The notes under the pieces were generated by a model, which had not been told where the DNA came from, did not search any database, and saw only the letters and a list, made by a program, of their open reading frames with translations. The position numbers and the translations under genes were made by a program. From Euptelea pleiosperma (Eukaryota > Streptophyta > Magnoliopsida > Ranunculales > Eupteleaceae), in assembly GCA_035048495.1 (NCBI GenBank), contig CM068548.1, forward strand, positions 11,025,464 through 11,089,463: a stretch of DNA of 64,000 bases. Reading direction: 5' to 3'. Shown piece by piece: positions 21,901-32,814 of this stretch (position 1 is its first letter; each line of letters opens with the position of its first letter).

Positions 21901-24900
21901 TTGAACGGTCAAGATTAGATTTAGGTTTACAATTTTATATAAACTCTCATTGCAGTCATTTTGTGGATGATGAATGAAAAATTGAAGAACTCAACTTTTG
22001 AGAAATCTCCTGTGAAAGGATCTAGTGAGGCACCATTTTTCTTGGTATGAATCCAGGGTAATTTGATGTTCATTTCTTTTCCATTATCTTATCCATCTTG
22101 TTTCTTTCTTTATTTTTATTTGATATGAATCAAACCCAAACCCTAAAACCCATAACCATACCATCCAAACGCTAACCGTGCGCTACTCCATCCCCTAAAC
22201 CCTAGCCGTGCTCTACCCCTAACCCCACCCTAGCCACACCACTTCCCCACCCCTACTACACCCTGCGGCACCTCCCTGCACCCTTTCTCCTTTGCGACAC
22301 CTCCCCAACCCCTAATCTCCCTTGCGGCACCCCCTGTGCCCCTTTCCCTTGAGCACCCCCTTATACCCCTTCTCCCCAACGACACCCCCTGCTCCATGTT
22401 CTCCCCTGCGCACCATCCCCTACATATTGTTCTCCCCTTATGCAGTTTATCTTCCCTGCAACCTTTGAAAACCCACTTGCATCTCCTAGTTTTCACTCAC
22501 AACCCCAGTAACCCTAATTAAACCCTTGTGAACCTAAATTTATATATTAAACCATTGATAAGGGAATTAGTGAATGTACATGTGTTGATTGAACCCAAGG
22601 ATAGTGGAAGTTCCAACTTCCCATCACCCACTGAACTGTGGTTTCTACTTTACTTGAACTTAGACCTCACAAATCAAATGCGACCTGAATTTATAATAAT
22701 TTTTTTTGAAAGGATTCTGACTCTAGCTGACCTCTCCCCAAGTGTTGATGATCTAACCCCTTTGACATAGCTCCAAAATTGTGTCAGTAGATAGAGAAAG
22801 AAAACACAAAGCTTGGCCATACGATATAAGAATCCAATGCTTAGGTTATGTCAGGATTAAAGGGATTGGGACTAGCAAAAATGATTTATACGGATAAAGT
22901 CTGAGGGCAAGGGAACATTCTAGAGGGTTAGAGCATAGTTTTAAAAAACATTATAACGACCTCTATAACTGTAACGCTCCAAGATTGTTACATTATTTGC
23001 AAAAATAACGCCCAAATCCAGAAAAATCGAACATAATGTTATAACGACCGTTATTTTGGAAATAGCAGCTGATATTTTGTCCATTATTCGTCATTTTATC
23101 ATCATCGATGTTATTTTGAAAATAAAAATAGTAAATTAAATTAATTAATATTATTTTGATCTTTTTTGACCATGATGTGACCCATTATAAAGGACATAAC
23201 GGTAACATTATGTCCGCTATAATGTTATAACAAACATATTTAAACCATGGGTTAAAGATTATCTAGATTCGTGAAACTAGTTCTTTAGTCATGTGCAAGG
23301 GTTTGTTGCATTGGGTAATGATGGTATTGCTAGTTGTCTGGTGTATTAGATTCGTGTTGACAATTATCTTCTTTTATTTCTAATAATTTTGTCAACATTT
23401 TTATTACATTATTTGTGATGTCAATTGATTTCATTAGTTCACTAGGTTCAAGCTCTGATTCATGGCTTCGCTTGGTATGCCAAAATGAAAGCATTTTGCA
23501 AACAAATACAAATGCATTCTTTTGCGGAACATACTGATCAAAAAAAAAAAAAATCTTTCGCGGATCATGCATTTACGGTGCATTAGTTTAGTACAACTTG
23601 CTAGCTTTGCATTGTTTCAATGGTGGATAATATAAACAAAGATATTACTCTTTTGTACCTCATGATTAATTATAAACTTAAGTTTATAAGAAAATTATAG
23701 ATATTTTAAATTAATGTAAATATCTATTTATAATTGATAAAAATAGTTAGCAGATGGATATCATTGGAAAGATAACGGTGAGAGCTTTCTAACGATATTA
23801 TTTTTACAACAAACTTACTTATGGATTGAAAGTTATTAGCTTTCAAAAAATTTCAAACAAAAAAATAACTTTCCTAAGACTATGATAATTAGTTTTGTTA
23901 AAGAATTTTTTTTGGAAGCAGCCACGCTTATTTCACTTCCTAGTAGATTAACTTTAGAAGCAAAAGACTTTGTACTCTTTAGATAAGTTATATAACGACT
24001 AAAGATTAGCTGGTTATTAATGTCATTTCTTAAAAAAGTTGAAGTTATAATTATAAACAAAACATGGCTTCTAGTAACTGTCAGGAAGAGAGAGAAAACT
24101 TGCCTTTACATTGTGATTTAGCAAGTTTTGTCCCACATTATAATGCAACGAATTTTAACTAGGGAATGCAGAGGTGTAGCATTCATTTACAGAGGTCCCA
24201 CTTTACAACATGTAACCAATCGCTGAAAATTGCAGGGCCACTGTAAACAAATGCAAATTCATTAGTTTACTATGTACCAAGCAAAGCCTCATGTTTCAAA
24301 ACATTGCGTTTAAAGGATAGTTTGGTCGTTAGCAAAGGAAAGGGGACAATATTTTTGTCCAATGTGGGTCCCAAAGGGTTCTTAAAGAATTTATGATAAC
24401 TTCAAAGATTTGGTTTTCCCAATATTAGAAAGAATTTAAAGATCTACCAGATCGTGAAGTCCTTTAAAAAATTTTGAGTACTTTTCTTTTTTGATAAGTA
24501 AATTTTGAGTACTTTGACCAAGATCCTTGAACATGACTGCTTAAATCTCAACTTTGGTCAGTCAAATATAACCAACCCATCTATGTTGAATAGATTAACA
24601 TGTGAAGTACCCATGTTGGATACTTATCATAAAAGATAAAAAAAAAAAGTACCCATGTTGGATTCAACACGACACGGATTCTGTTGCAACACTTCCAAAT
24701 TCTGTTTTATTCTTTTGTTTGCTTACTTGCAAGATACTAGTTAACAATTTCCATAGGTTATGAGTTCTACTTCTTACAAATGAAGTTTTCTGTGCAACAA
24801 ATGTGACATTACATATATGTATTCTCTCGTTCATAAGTATATTATACAATTTTACAAATCATAAGATATCCTATCATTTTATCCATTATCATCCATATTA

Positions 24901-26187
24901 TTATGTAAAAAAAAAAATTTACTTTGTTTCACATTGTTTAAAGTATATCGCCGTGTCAATGTATCCATTTTGTCAAGGTTCACCTGTATTGGATCTAACA
25001 CCAGTACCCTTATCAATACAACATTGCCCATAAAATCAGGTATTCACACCCTTGAACTACCTCGGAAAGTTACCAAAAATTATTGTTTGGCAAGTAATTC
25101 ATGTTAACTAATACAAGACACCATCAAGTTTCCTAATTCATATTAAAACAAGTACAAGATAACCTCTCCAGTGAAAATTTACATTCTCATGGATTTCGGT
25201 TCATCAGCCTAAAACGAACAATAGCCTACAGAAATCCTAACTAGAAAAATTAAGAGAACTAGTCAGTGACTTCTACTTCGGATGGGTTTTGATTCTTGCA
25301 GTTCTTAAAATGAAACAGACAGCATTCATTAGACCTTCGTGAGGATGATGAACACTCAGCTAACACTGCTTCCACATATTAGATCAAAAGGGTTTCCTTT
25401 AGAATAATCTCTACACGTGTACACAATTAGACAATCAGAGTCTAGGTAATGTTCCCTTCCTATCCATATATGCTAGCGGACAATCTGAGAGTCTATCCAA
25501 TAATGGGAATCGATCCGCTTCATAAGCAAACTATTAGGATCCTAATGGTTAAGGCCTAAAGCAATACACCAAAAGCACCTAGGTGATAGAGGTGTGTAAA
25601 GCTTAGGTCTTAACCATTAGGATCCCAACACAAACAAGCCATATATTCCTTGATTTAAACATCCTAGATTCCAAAAAAATTATTTGGGTACCTTATTTTG
25701 CGCTGTATCGCCATTTTCACCAATTGGGGTTTTTCTTAATAAATTAAATCAGTTCCAAATTGCATAAAAAACAGAGAAAATTAAGACTAACAACAACCCT
25801 ATATGAGATCAACCAAACAAGACTCTTCATTGACTTAATTAAACTTCAAAGTCTAAATTTTTTTAGAAAATATTTGAAACAAATTGGGTGTTAATAACTC
25901 AAATAATCCAACATGGAATCTGCCTTAAATTCAATCGAAAGATTTGATAAAACAAAAGGAGACAGAATTGGATCGGATCACTTACATGAAGAACGAAGCG
26001 GTGACGACAAGGCCGATTGCGAGCATGAGAACAGCTAAGGATGGAAACCAAGCATCTGGGACGGGACTCGTAATGGGTTTCGCTGCCGGAGCCTTCAAAG
26101 AAAAACCCAAAAACGAATTTTAGACAAAACCCTAGAAATCTTTCGAAATTCATATCAGATGGGTTTCTGTTAAAGCACACTTACCAT
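18918..26187 (-). CDS. OST5: Oligosaccharyltransferase subunit OST5 / TMEM258 family, 78 residues
   Basis: Small two-span ER membrane protein of the oligosaccharyltransferase that transfers the dolichol-linked glycan to asparagine. Exons (minus): 26185-26187 (the ATG alone), 25986-26092, 19072-19150, 18918-18965; total 237 bp, in frame. The product begins 'MAPAAKPITSPVPDAWFP'. Membrane span 1 lies at about residues 18-38, and the polar loop 'YEATTSRRNRSIAKEL' follows. Span 2 lies at about 54-77, ending 'GFGSLFLLLATGVYV'. The length matches human TMEM258 (79 residues), and the SPV and GFG...LFLLL...GVYV pattern matches from memory. All splice sites are GT-AG. Intron 2 is about 6.8 kb and hosts the hAT element at 20134-21642. 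The exons are very short, so automatic annotation may miss this gene. Confidence 0.9.
20360..20500 (-). pseudogene. F-box gene fragment captured inside the hAT element
   Basis: Minus-strand translation gives 'EAEVIDHFDRLSDSV' and, after a one-frame slip, 'VFNKIRDVKSLGCCCVISHR'. Together these match the F-box of plant proteins of the AUF1/At4g18380 type (DHFDRLPDSV, then VFNKIGDVKALGRCCVVSRR-like). F-box proteins are the substrate-recognition subunits of SCF ubiquitin ligases. Only about 45 residues remain and the frame is broken, so this is a transduplicated fragment, not a gene. Confidence 0.75.
20740..21298. mobile_element. hAT-type MITE, 559 bp, nested in the hAT element
   Basis: CAGTGGCGGAGCCAG at the left is mirrored by CTGGCTCTGCCACTG at the right. 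GTTTTGGG flanks both sides (20732-20739, 21299-21306), an exact 8-bp target duplication. The interior includes a palindromic stretch (20925-21150) like the GACCGTATGGATGTTTGG family. Other family members start at 17588 and 61748. Confidence 0.9.
21651..22260. other. OST5 intron 2; possible LTR fragment, no gene
   Basis: The stretch 21930-22040 (TATATAAACTCTCATTGCAG, then GATGAATGAAAAATTGAAGA) resembles the R/U5 region of plant LTRs, but I could not find TG...CA ends or coding sequence. The phrase GTTTTGGGTGTC is repeated at 21800 and 21830. Confidence 0.35.
22264..22445. repeat. C-rich minisatellite, period about 29 bp, five to six units
   Basis: TGCGGCACC / TGCGACACC / TGCGGCACC / TGAGCACC / ACGACACC / TGCGCACC occur at about 22264, 22293, 22323, 22350, 22379 and 22407. 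They are separated by CCCC-rich spacers. The plus strand is almost free of G runs; the minus strand has many GGGG runs. It is in OST5 intron 2. Confidence 0.8.
22932..23250. mobile_element. MITE with TTATAACGG motifs and GTTTTAAA ends
   Basis: The ends are GCATAGTTTTAAAA and TATTTAAACCATGG. The interior is rich in GTTATAAC / CATTATAAC motifs. The same family appears at 28038-28294 and 30592-30830. Confidence 0.65.
23251..24640. other. OST5 intron 2; nothing recognised
   Basis: AT-rich DNA with no coding sequence, repeat ends or RNA gene that I can support. Confidence 0.6.
24640..25035. repeat. Degenerate MITE-like repeat, GTACCCATGTTGGAT end
   Basis: The left part TACCCATGTTGGATTCAACACGAC has a weak partner at the right (TGTATTGGATCTAACACCAGTACCC). 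A shorter TACCCATGTTGGATACTTAT copy precedes it at 24610. It resembles 10041-10441. Confidence 0.45.
25533..25628. repeat. Inverted repeat with 26-27-bp arms in OST5 intron 2
   Basis: The left arm AGGATCCTAATGGTTAAGGC and the right arm GTCTTAACCATTAGGATCCC pair with few mismatches around a 40-45-base loop. Confidence 0.75.
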
Positions 26188-26249
26188 CTCTGATGCGGGT
26201 GGAGATGAAGACTAGAAACGACGATATATCTCGCTGGTGCACTCGCGCT

Positions 26250-26887
26250 TTTGGTCCTTCCTGGGAGCTCTCTCTGCTGCTGCAGAAGTACTCAGCGCAT
26301 TTGTGAGAGGCGTTATTCAGTACTGCGGCGCTTTACGAAATTTCGTGCTTTCTCATCTAGATGTTTGCCATTTGGGTCAACAGTTCCAAAGCCATGGCTT
26401 ATGAGACCCCCTAAAAGATATTATAAAAAAAAAAACTAATTGGATGATCCTGACCGTTCAATCAATTGAATGGAGCTTTTCATGGTCACTCGCTTGATGT
26501 ATCATAGAAATGGCCCTTTATTTGAGGGTTATGACTGTTTAATCTGGTTGATTTGTTAGGTTAGGGCTAATACAAGAGATGGTCAATCACTTGGTGGGTC
26601 CAGACTACAGAGTCCAGACGCATTTGCTATACACCACAATAAAGGGAACATAATATTTATTTATGCAGCTCAGGGGACCAACAAAAGTGAACTAATTAGC
26701 TCACTAATGATCTCAGCCGTGGATCCCAAATCAAACGGTGGTTGAAAGTGCTGAGCTGGCATTCACTGGATTCACTTTTTGCCAAAGCACAGAAGCATTG
26801 GTGCAATTATATGAGTCCATGAAGTGTACGCATCGAGGCACGCATCAGGACGAAACATACGCCTCACATGCACTCACCATTGCGGTG
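26250..26887. other. Upstream region of OST5; no gene recognised
   Basis: It holds the 5' leader and promoter of OST5 on the right side of its ATG (26187). No TATA box or second divergent gene is evident. Confidence 0.5.
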
Positions 26888-27072
26888 TAAACCATGATTG
26901 AAAATCTCGGGATCTGATCCCGAGACAGATCGGAGGGTGGATCGCTCGAGATGACATGAGGGTTCTTCATGAACAGTGCATCTCGGTCGAGACATCCCCA
27001 TTTCGGATCATCTCGATCCCGATCCAGATCGCTCGATCCAGAACGGGATCGGCCAAGACTTTGAACCATGGT
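26888..27072. mobile_element. MITE with AACCATG...CATGGTT ends
   Basis: AACCATGATTGAAAATCTCGG at the left is mirrored by GGCCAAGACTTTGAACCATGGTT at the right (one or two mismatches). The interior has GATC-rich motifs. It is related to 17180-17400. Confidence 0.65.
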
Positions 27073-27229
27073 TAAAGTCATACGGTCATTTAAAAAGTCA
27101 AATATTTCAACTCGTTTTCCCCATCCACCTTTTCTGTCAAATCCTGATAAAGATTAGCATTGGTCATCAAATGTCATTTGTTTGACGGGAAACAAAACGT
27201 TTCTTGAAATCTTTGTTCCCGTTGGACCA

Positions 27230-27375
27230 TTTGCTCCTATGCGCATCAGGATCCCGATCAAGGATGAAAGTCTTGGGATCAGAGGCTGGATCAGTGGGCT
27301 CCAATCTCGATCTGGATTGCCCGATCAAGACCGGTATTGGCCGAGACTTTGAACCATGATCTCGATTCATGCATG
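27230..27375. repeat. Partial copy of the same GATC-rich MITE
   Basis: It ends GGCCGAGACTTTGAACCATG at about 27355; the left end is decayed. Confidence 0.5.
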
Positions 27376-27810
27376 GTTTCAAAAAACTCCTTAGCTCAAA
27401 TGTTGTAATTTCTTCTACATTTTAATCTACCTTGCGCGACATGGAGGCTATGTCTATTCACCCGAACCCACACAGGACTAAAGTTGTCACTATCAATTCT
27501 GCACATTAATCTCCATCACACCAAACATGTTTTTTCAAAACAAAATCTCGAGTAAACCTTCGCTCACACCATGGTTAGGGTGGGGGGTCCGGTTTGGTCT
27601 CGTGGGGGTCCTTTGCCTTTTTTTTTTTTATTCTTCCTTTGTTCTCTTTTGCTTTGCCAGGCGCTCTTAGCCTCCGAGTGCTTTAATAATATATCATCTC
27701 TACTTATCAACAAAAAAAAAAAATTCTATGATTATTATAGGTTTTGCGATTTGACATGGTCCACATGGACATTGCAATGTTAGTATCCTTTTTTTTTTAG
27801 GGGTAAGCAT

Positions 27811-27901
27811 GTTTTTTTAAAAAGGTCAGTAACTCGGTGAAGGCAGGTTTTGAACCCAGATCTATGGTACCATCACCCACAAACTTTACCAACTTAGCAA
27901 C
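27811..27901 (-). mobile_element. tRNA-derived SINE, minus-strand copy
   Basis: On the minus strand it reads TTGCTAAGTTGGTAAAG (A-box region), then CTGGGTTCAAAACC (B box, GGTTCAAAACC), then CTTCACCGAGTTACTGACC and a short A-rich tail. This is the layout of a Pol III SINE of about 90-110 bp. Confidence 0.75.
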
Positions 27902-27969
27902 CCAGATCTATGAACGACATGGGTTCAAAACCCGCCTTCACTGAGTTACTTATCTCTTTAAAAAAAAAC
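27900..27969 (+). mobile_element. tRNA-derived SINE, 5'-truncated plus-strand copy
   Basis: It starts at CCCAGATCTATGAACGACAT, keeps the B box GGGTTCAAAACCCGCC, then CTTCACTGAGTTACT and an A9 tail. It sits head to head with the copy at 27811-27901, forming an inverted pair. Confidence 0.72.
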
Positions 27970-28037
27970 ACTTCTACATTTGCTCTTAATTGCTAGTGTT
28001 ATCAAAATCAAGATTTGGATGATAGTGAAATATTGAC

Positions 28038-28294
28038 CACGGTTTTAAAAGTTGCCATGATAAAGACAATAACGGCCGTTATAACAGATTTGGACCTCCC
28101 CCATTACATTATGTACCATTTTTTCTGTTATAAATTTGATTGAAAATTTGAATTTTAGCGCCGTTTATTTTTCTTCCATTAGTTTCCCATTTTTTCTGTT
28201 TTGTCCCTGTGGGTAACAATCCGTTATAACGGCCGTTACAATGGAAAAAATAATACCGCCTCCAGTCCGTTATACTGGCCCCTTTTAAACTTTG
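28038..28294. mobile_element. MITE with TTATAACGGCCGTTA motifs
   Basis: The ends are CACGGTTTTAAAAG and CCCCTTTTAAACTTTG. The interior has AACGGCCGTTATAAC and TTATAACGGCCGTTAC as inverted partners. Same family as 22932-23250. Confidence 0.68.
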
Positions 28295-29505
28295 ATATTG
28301 ACGACAAACGAATGAGACAATATGTGTTTGGTGAACTCATTGAAGGCTGTTAGACCTCTCACCACAGGTTTTGTGCTTTGAATTTGAAGTTGGTCCTAGG
28401 TGAAGGCCTATTTAATATTTCACAAAAACCAGGCCCATCTACACTCCCTACAAAATGGAGTCCACACTGTACTCAACGACGTATGGGGCAAAAATACTCA
28501 ATGATGTCTCTAACGGGAGCATCGAACAGGTAGAGAGAAGTGCTTTTTGGCTAAGCGAAAGCTGCGTTTGGGTGGATTAATTAAGCAACGGGTTTGGGTA
28601 TAAAATAAGTTATTTAAAAAGGTTATGAAATGATTAGAATGATATTTCTGTCATTTAATTTTTTATTATTATTAATGGTTTAGTGTTCACGTATAATTTT
28701 TATTTAAGGAATATAATGACATTTTAGGTATTTAAAGAGTTTCATTAAGTTTGAATTTGAGTATGTGTGTTTTTAAAAGTGCTTAAATAATAAGTAACAA
28801 GCTGGATTTTCAACGGCTTTTGCTTAACCCGGCAAATAAAGCAAAATAATCCAAAAAATGCTTCATTTTTATAGGTATAAGTATAGGGTCAGGCTCAATT
28901 ACAAAATAAAATAGGGTCAGGTTCAACTGATACATATTTTAACACAATTTTGGTGTATCCACGTGGAAGATAAATCAATGGCTAGTTTTTTGGTGAAGAC
29001 GATCTCCTCGGCATATAGATCACCCCTACAAAAAACCAGCCCATTCTGAAATTTCTAACACCATCAAATGTGGGTTTCAAGTAAATAGTAAAAAATAGAC
29101 AGTCCATGATTCTTCAAATTGTAAATCGCATGCTATGAATATTAAAATGATTTGAATTTTTATGAGGGTGATCTCCTCACCATAGAGACCATCCTCACCA
29201 AAAATCATCCCATTGCAAAACTTCTAATTTATATATTAGCCCCAATGATTTTTTCGCGTGTGAAAATAGGTGTACGTTGAGCCTGACCCATAAGTATATT
29301 AGTAGTTGCAAAACGAATACAATGGAGGATAAGCAGCATCCTCGGATGCTACAACTTAAAAATAGAAAGAAAAAAAGAGCAAAACAAGTGGGCCATAGTC
29401 TCCTCTCTATTTCAAGGAGTCCCCTCAATATAAAATCCTCAAAAAAATAAGCTTTTATATTCCATAAACAGCCTATACCTTAATGGATAAGATGATCCGC
29501 TGTTC
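28295..29505. other. Intergenic; no gene recognised
   Basis: AT-rich DNA. GATCTCCTC-ACCATAGA-type phrases recur near 29005 and 29168, suggesting an old direct repeat. Nothing else can be supported. Confidence 0.5.
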
Positions 29506-29509
29506 TTCC

Positions 29510-29740
29510 TCCTCTTTATCTCGAAGGTTTGGGATCCGTGCACAACCTTTTTGACAACCAGATTTCCACACATCTTCTTGGGCTTGGATTTCGAGAATCC
29601 AACAGTGGTTGATAGTGCTGAACTGGCATTCACTTTTGACAAGCAAAACAACCGTTGGATTCTTGGCATCCACGTCCGAGAAGAGGTGGAATTTGGTTGT
29701 CAAAAAAGGTTGTGCGCGTATCCCGACCTTATCTTGAAAT
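29510..29740. repeat. Long inverted repeat (foldback), about 80-bp arms
   Basis: The left arm around GCACAACCTTTTTGACAACC and the right arm around GGTTGTCAAAAAAGGTTGTG are complementary over about 80 bp with scattered mismatches, around a centre near 29610-29650. Because of the symmetry, open frames on both strands look alike; they are by-products. Confidence 0.82.
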
Positions 29741-30184
29741 GTTATCAATAAGTTACAAGTTGTTTTTTAACTTATTTTAAGCTTACCCAAACATAGCACA
29801 GAATACTACTAGTGGGAAGGTAGGCTATTTTGAGAAAATTAATGCACCACCCACGTAAAAATGTACTTGACACTCGTACATCAATATTTGGTCTAACAGT
29901 TACGTGGATCTACACATCAAAAATCAATCTTAGCCGTAGATTTGTCCATCTTTTCATCATGGAGCCCACCTAACATATAGAAATCACCATCAGAAACTTT
30001 TTTTATGCATAAGTCCGGTAAAGGGTGGGCCATCGCTTCATGGTGGAGATCAGAGTTTTTCTCAACTTACTGGGAACATCTTACTTTTTCCATTAAATTG
30101 AACCTGTTTGCCTACCCCCAAAAGGGAAAACTTTATCCTCACCCGATGCTTGATCCAATGAACACCACACAAATCTAGGGCTGT

Positions 30185-30400
30185 CCACGAGGAGGCCCGA
30201 CATAATCCTATAACTGCTGTGGGCCACGCCTTAGGAAGAGAAGGTCCTGAGTTCGGATTCCCCCCTTGGTGGCCACCCTTAAGGCTTAGGCCCAGCTTAC
30301 CTGATGCGTGTGAATGAGGGGGTTTGCACGTGCCTGAGTGATATAGTCAAGTGCTCTAAGAGTAAGAGGCTCAGATACCCTAGTATCAGAAGAAGAAGAA
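30185..30400 (+). repeat. Possible SINE-like sequence with degenerate B box
   Basis: GTGGGCCACGCC followed by GAGTTCGGATTCCCCC resembles A- and B-box spacing, and CAGAAGAAGAAG follows about 110 bp later. Support is weak. Confidence 0.3.
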
Positions 30401-30419
30401 AAAAATGTTGTGGGCCCAC

Positions 30420-30591
30420 CTTCTCGTGTATTGAAGGACGTCTCCTAATTTGAGTTGCACTCATCCAGTCTAGGACTAATCCCATGGGACACGCAAGTCA
30501 CCCCTTCCAAACGTGGTAGATGTACTGGAATAAATTCCAAGGGATATGACCGCCTAAGGAGATTCGAACTCGGGAGCTCTTACTTACTGAA
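30420..30591 (-). mobile_element. Au-like SINE fragment
   Basis: On the minus strand CCCGAGTTCGAATCTCC contains a perfect Pol III B box (GTTCGAATC). Further on comes CATGGGATTAGTCC, similar to the GGATTAGTCG tail region of plant Au SINEs. The A box and 3' tail are not clear. Confidence 0.45.
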
Positions 30592-30830
30592 GCATGGTCC
30601 TAAAACAGCTGTTATAATGGTAACGCGCCAACGCCATTACATTATTTCAAAAATATCATCCAACGCCGAAAGCACACGGGCTTAATAACAGCCATTATTT
30701 TTTAGGAAAAAACTATTTTTTTTTATGGTTACAAAATATAACATCTTAGAGCTTTGTTAAACTTTAAATGTGACTGATGCGATCTGTTATAAGGGTCACA
30801 ACTGTTATAACAGTCGATTTAAAAACATCG
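30592..30830. mobile_element. MITE of the TTATAACGG family
   Basis: The ends are GCATGGTCCTAAAACAGC and GTCGATTTAAAAACATCG, with inner CTGTTATAATGGTAACG and CAACTGTTATAACAG. Confidence 0.62.
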
Positions 30831-31321
30831 ATCATAACGATCTAGATCAATCACAATCCATTGAACGGCAAAAGAAGACGCAACACACCATCAGATCTTG
30901 AAGATGAGAGATCCATCATTCCGATGGGTCCTACAACTAAGGCACCACGTGTGATGAATTGATCAATAGGAACCCTGGATTTCAGCACAAAGCTCTACAG
31001 CATGGAACATTGACTGCAATCTTTTTCAATAGCAGCCATGTTTAACGGGCCCACGCTGACCTTCAAAGTTCAAACTTTCGGCACAACTGCTATGTGGGCG
31101 GCTATTTTAATCTTCCACACACGCCAACGAGACTAAGCAGCAAAATTATATAAAGAGGAGGGCTGGGGGCCCATCATCGTATATCGTGGGATCAAAACTT
31201 TCGGTACATTTTCCACGTGGGGCCTGCACTTAAAAACTTTCAATCCCATTAGTGATTAAAGCAAAAGAAAATTAGTTAAACAAACAAACTAAAGTGGGCT
31301 TAACTATAAAAAGGCAAAAAG

Positions 31322-31735
31322 TCATCTGGAGCTACACTCCAAAACTCTTCTATGGACTGGCAGCTTCTTCTTCTTTACATTTGGTAGCTGAGTTGGGGGT
31401 CTCACATATGTAGGGTCTGCATCACAATGGATGAAGGCATTCCAACTAGGTTGGCACCCCTGCATCCAACCATCATCTGCACCACTCACCCCAAGAAAGT
31501 TACAAAGCAAATTTGAAGTAAGGCCTGTCAGGTTCCTCAATATCCTTGAAGAAGTTCGGCTCTTGCCATACCACCAATGGCTCTCACCAGCATCTAAGGT
31601 GCAACCCTTTTTAGCCGAACAGTCCGCGCTAAAGTTGACCTCCCTTTGTTGATCACTAATTCGAATCACCCCATCTAGCTTTAACTTGCCATGGAACTTC
31701 ATTTTTGAGAAAGACTTTGGTTGCCACGTTTGAGT
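31322..31735 (-). mobile_element. LINE RNase H domain, C-terminal part
   Basis: Minus-strand translation gives 'REVNFSADCSAKKGC' and 'DAGESHWWYG', then after a frame slip 'PNFFKDIEEPDRP'. This is the RNase H tail of a plant LINE. Its upstream half is at 32086-32330, split off by a MITE. The element is dead. Confidence 0.75.
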
Positions 31736-32085
31736 CAGACATTATCCAAGGCAGTCTCGATGCAATATGATGCCTAAGGCAAAAACTCTCGTGGTCCTAC
31801 ATAGATCATTTTTTGGGCCCCGATGTTCATCCTACCTATTGGAGGATAAGCACATTAAAATCAGCTTGATTGATGATTTCTAGCCATTAGTTTTACTACC
31901 CAAAAAATATGCTTGAATCCAATGGTTAGAATCATGTCCTAAAAAGTACTAAAATCTATGGCTAGAAATAATCAATTAAGTTTATTTTTGGTTTGTATAT
32001 CCAATAAGGGGTGGGCCAAAAATCCATCTGGTTAGTGGGACCTGGGCAACGGCCACAATGGCCTTAAGGTAGAGCCGGCCCTGAC
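31736..32085. mobile_element. MITE splitting the LINE RNase H
   Basis: The right end GTAGAGCCGGCCCTG is a typical hAT-MITE terminus; the left part has GCCTAAGGCAAAAACTC. The interior contains the palindromic pair CAGCTTGATTGATGATTTCT and AATCAATTAAGTTTATTTTTGG. No target duplication was found. Confidence 0.6.
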
Positions 32086-32330
32086 TTCATCCATACCTTC
32101 TTCCAACCTTTTGCTTTATCCCATTTGGCGGCTTGAGCAATTGTTTCACATTCACCACCCCAGACTGCGGCTAAGCACCCCCATGACTCTCCCTTCATGA
32201 TTTCTATACACTACTCCGTAACCTCCAGTTCGGGGGTTACCTTTTGCTGCCCCATCACAATTAATCTTAATAGTCCCCAAAGGAGGAGCAGACCACGAGC
32301 ATTCTTTGATAAGTTTACTAGAGAATTTGA
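32086..32330 (-). mobile_element. LINE RNase H domain, N-terminal part
   Basis: Minus-strand translation gives 'PPFGTIKINCDGAAKGN' followed by 'GGYGVVYRNHEGRVMG', the start of the LINE RNase H with the first catalytic aspartate in 'NCDGA'. It continues at 31322-31735 beyond the MITE. Confidence 0.78.
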
Positions 32331-32814
32331 TTATGTGTCCTTTTATACTTCAATTATAGGGAGATTAATCGAGTCACCTCACCGAGGCGACTCCCTTGTT
32401 TCCTTTTGTAGAGGTGTTGATCATTATCAGATCAGATCAAGGTTAATCCAAGACCCATCTTATAGCTAGAAAAAGTTTGATGGACGATACTTGCATCTCA
32501 ATACCAATGCGAGGACTCTCAAAAGTTGCCACATACTCTCTTGGATTAATTAAATTTAAAAACTTCGTCCTTTTTGCGCATATGGTGACTTTTGGGAGTC
32601 CTTGCATCATAAAGTGCATCAAACTTTTTCTCTCCGAGAGCTTATTGGATTATAACTTCCGGGTTCAGACAGGATATTATCTATTTAGGTGGGATTGGAT
32701 GTTTGGGGCGACCCGACCCATGGACGTACAAGGCTACATTGGAAGAGGAAGTTAGATGGTCCACGGAAAAACCTATGATACAGAACTCTGTATCAAATTT
32801 TTTTGATGTAGAAG

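Noticed and set aside
22230..22496. Glycine/arginine-rich minus-strand frame of 88 codons
   Set aside because: It is the translation of the C-rich minisatellite and has no start context or homologue that I recognise.
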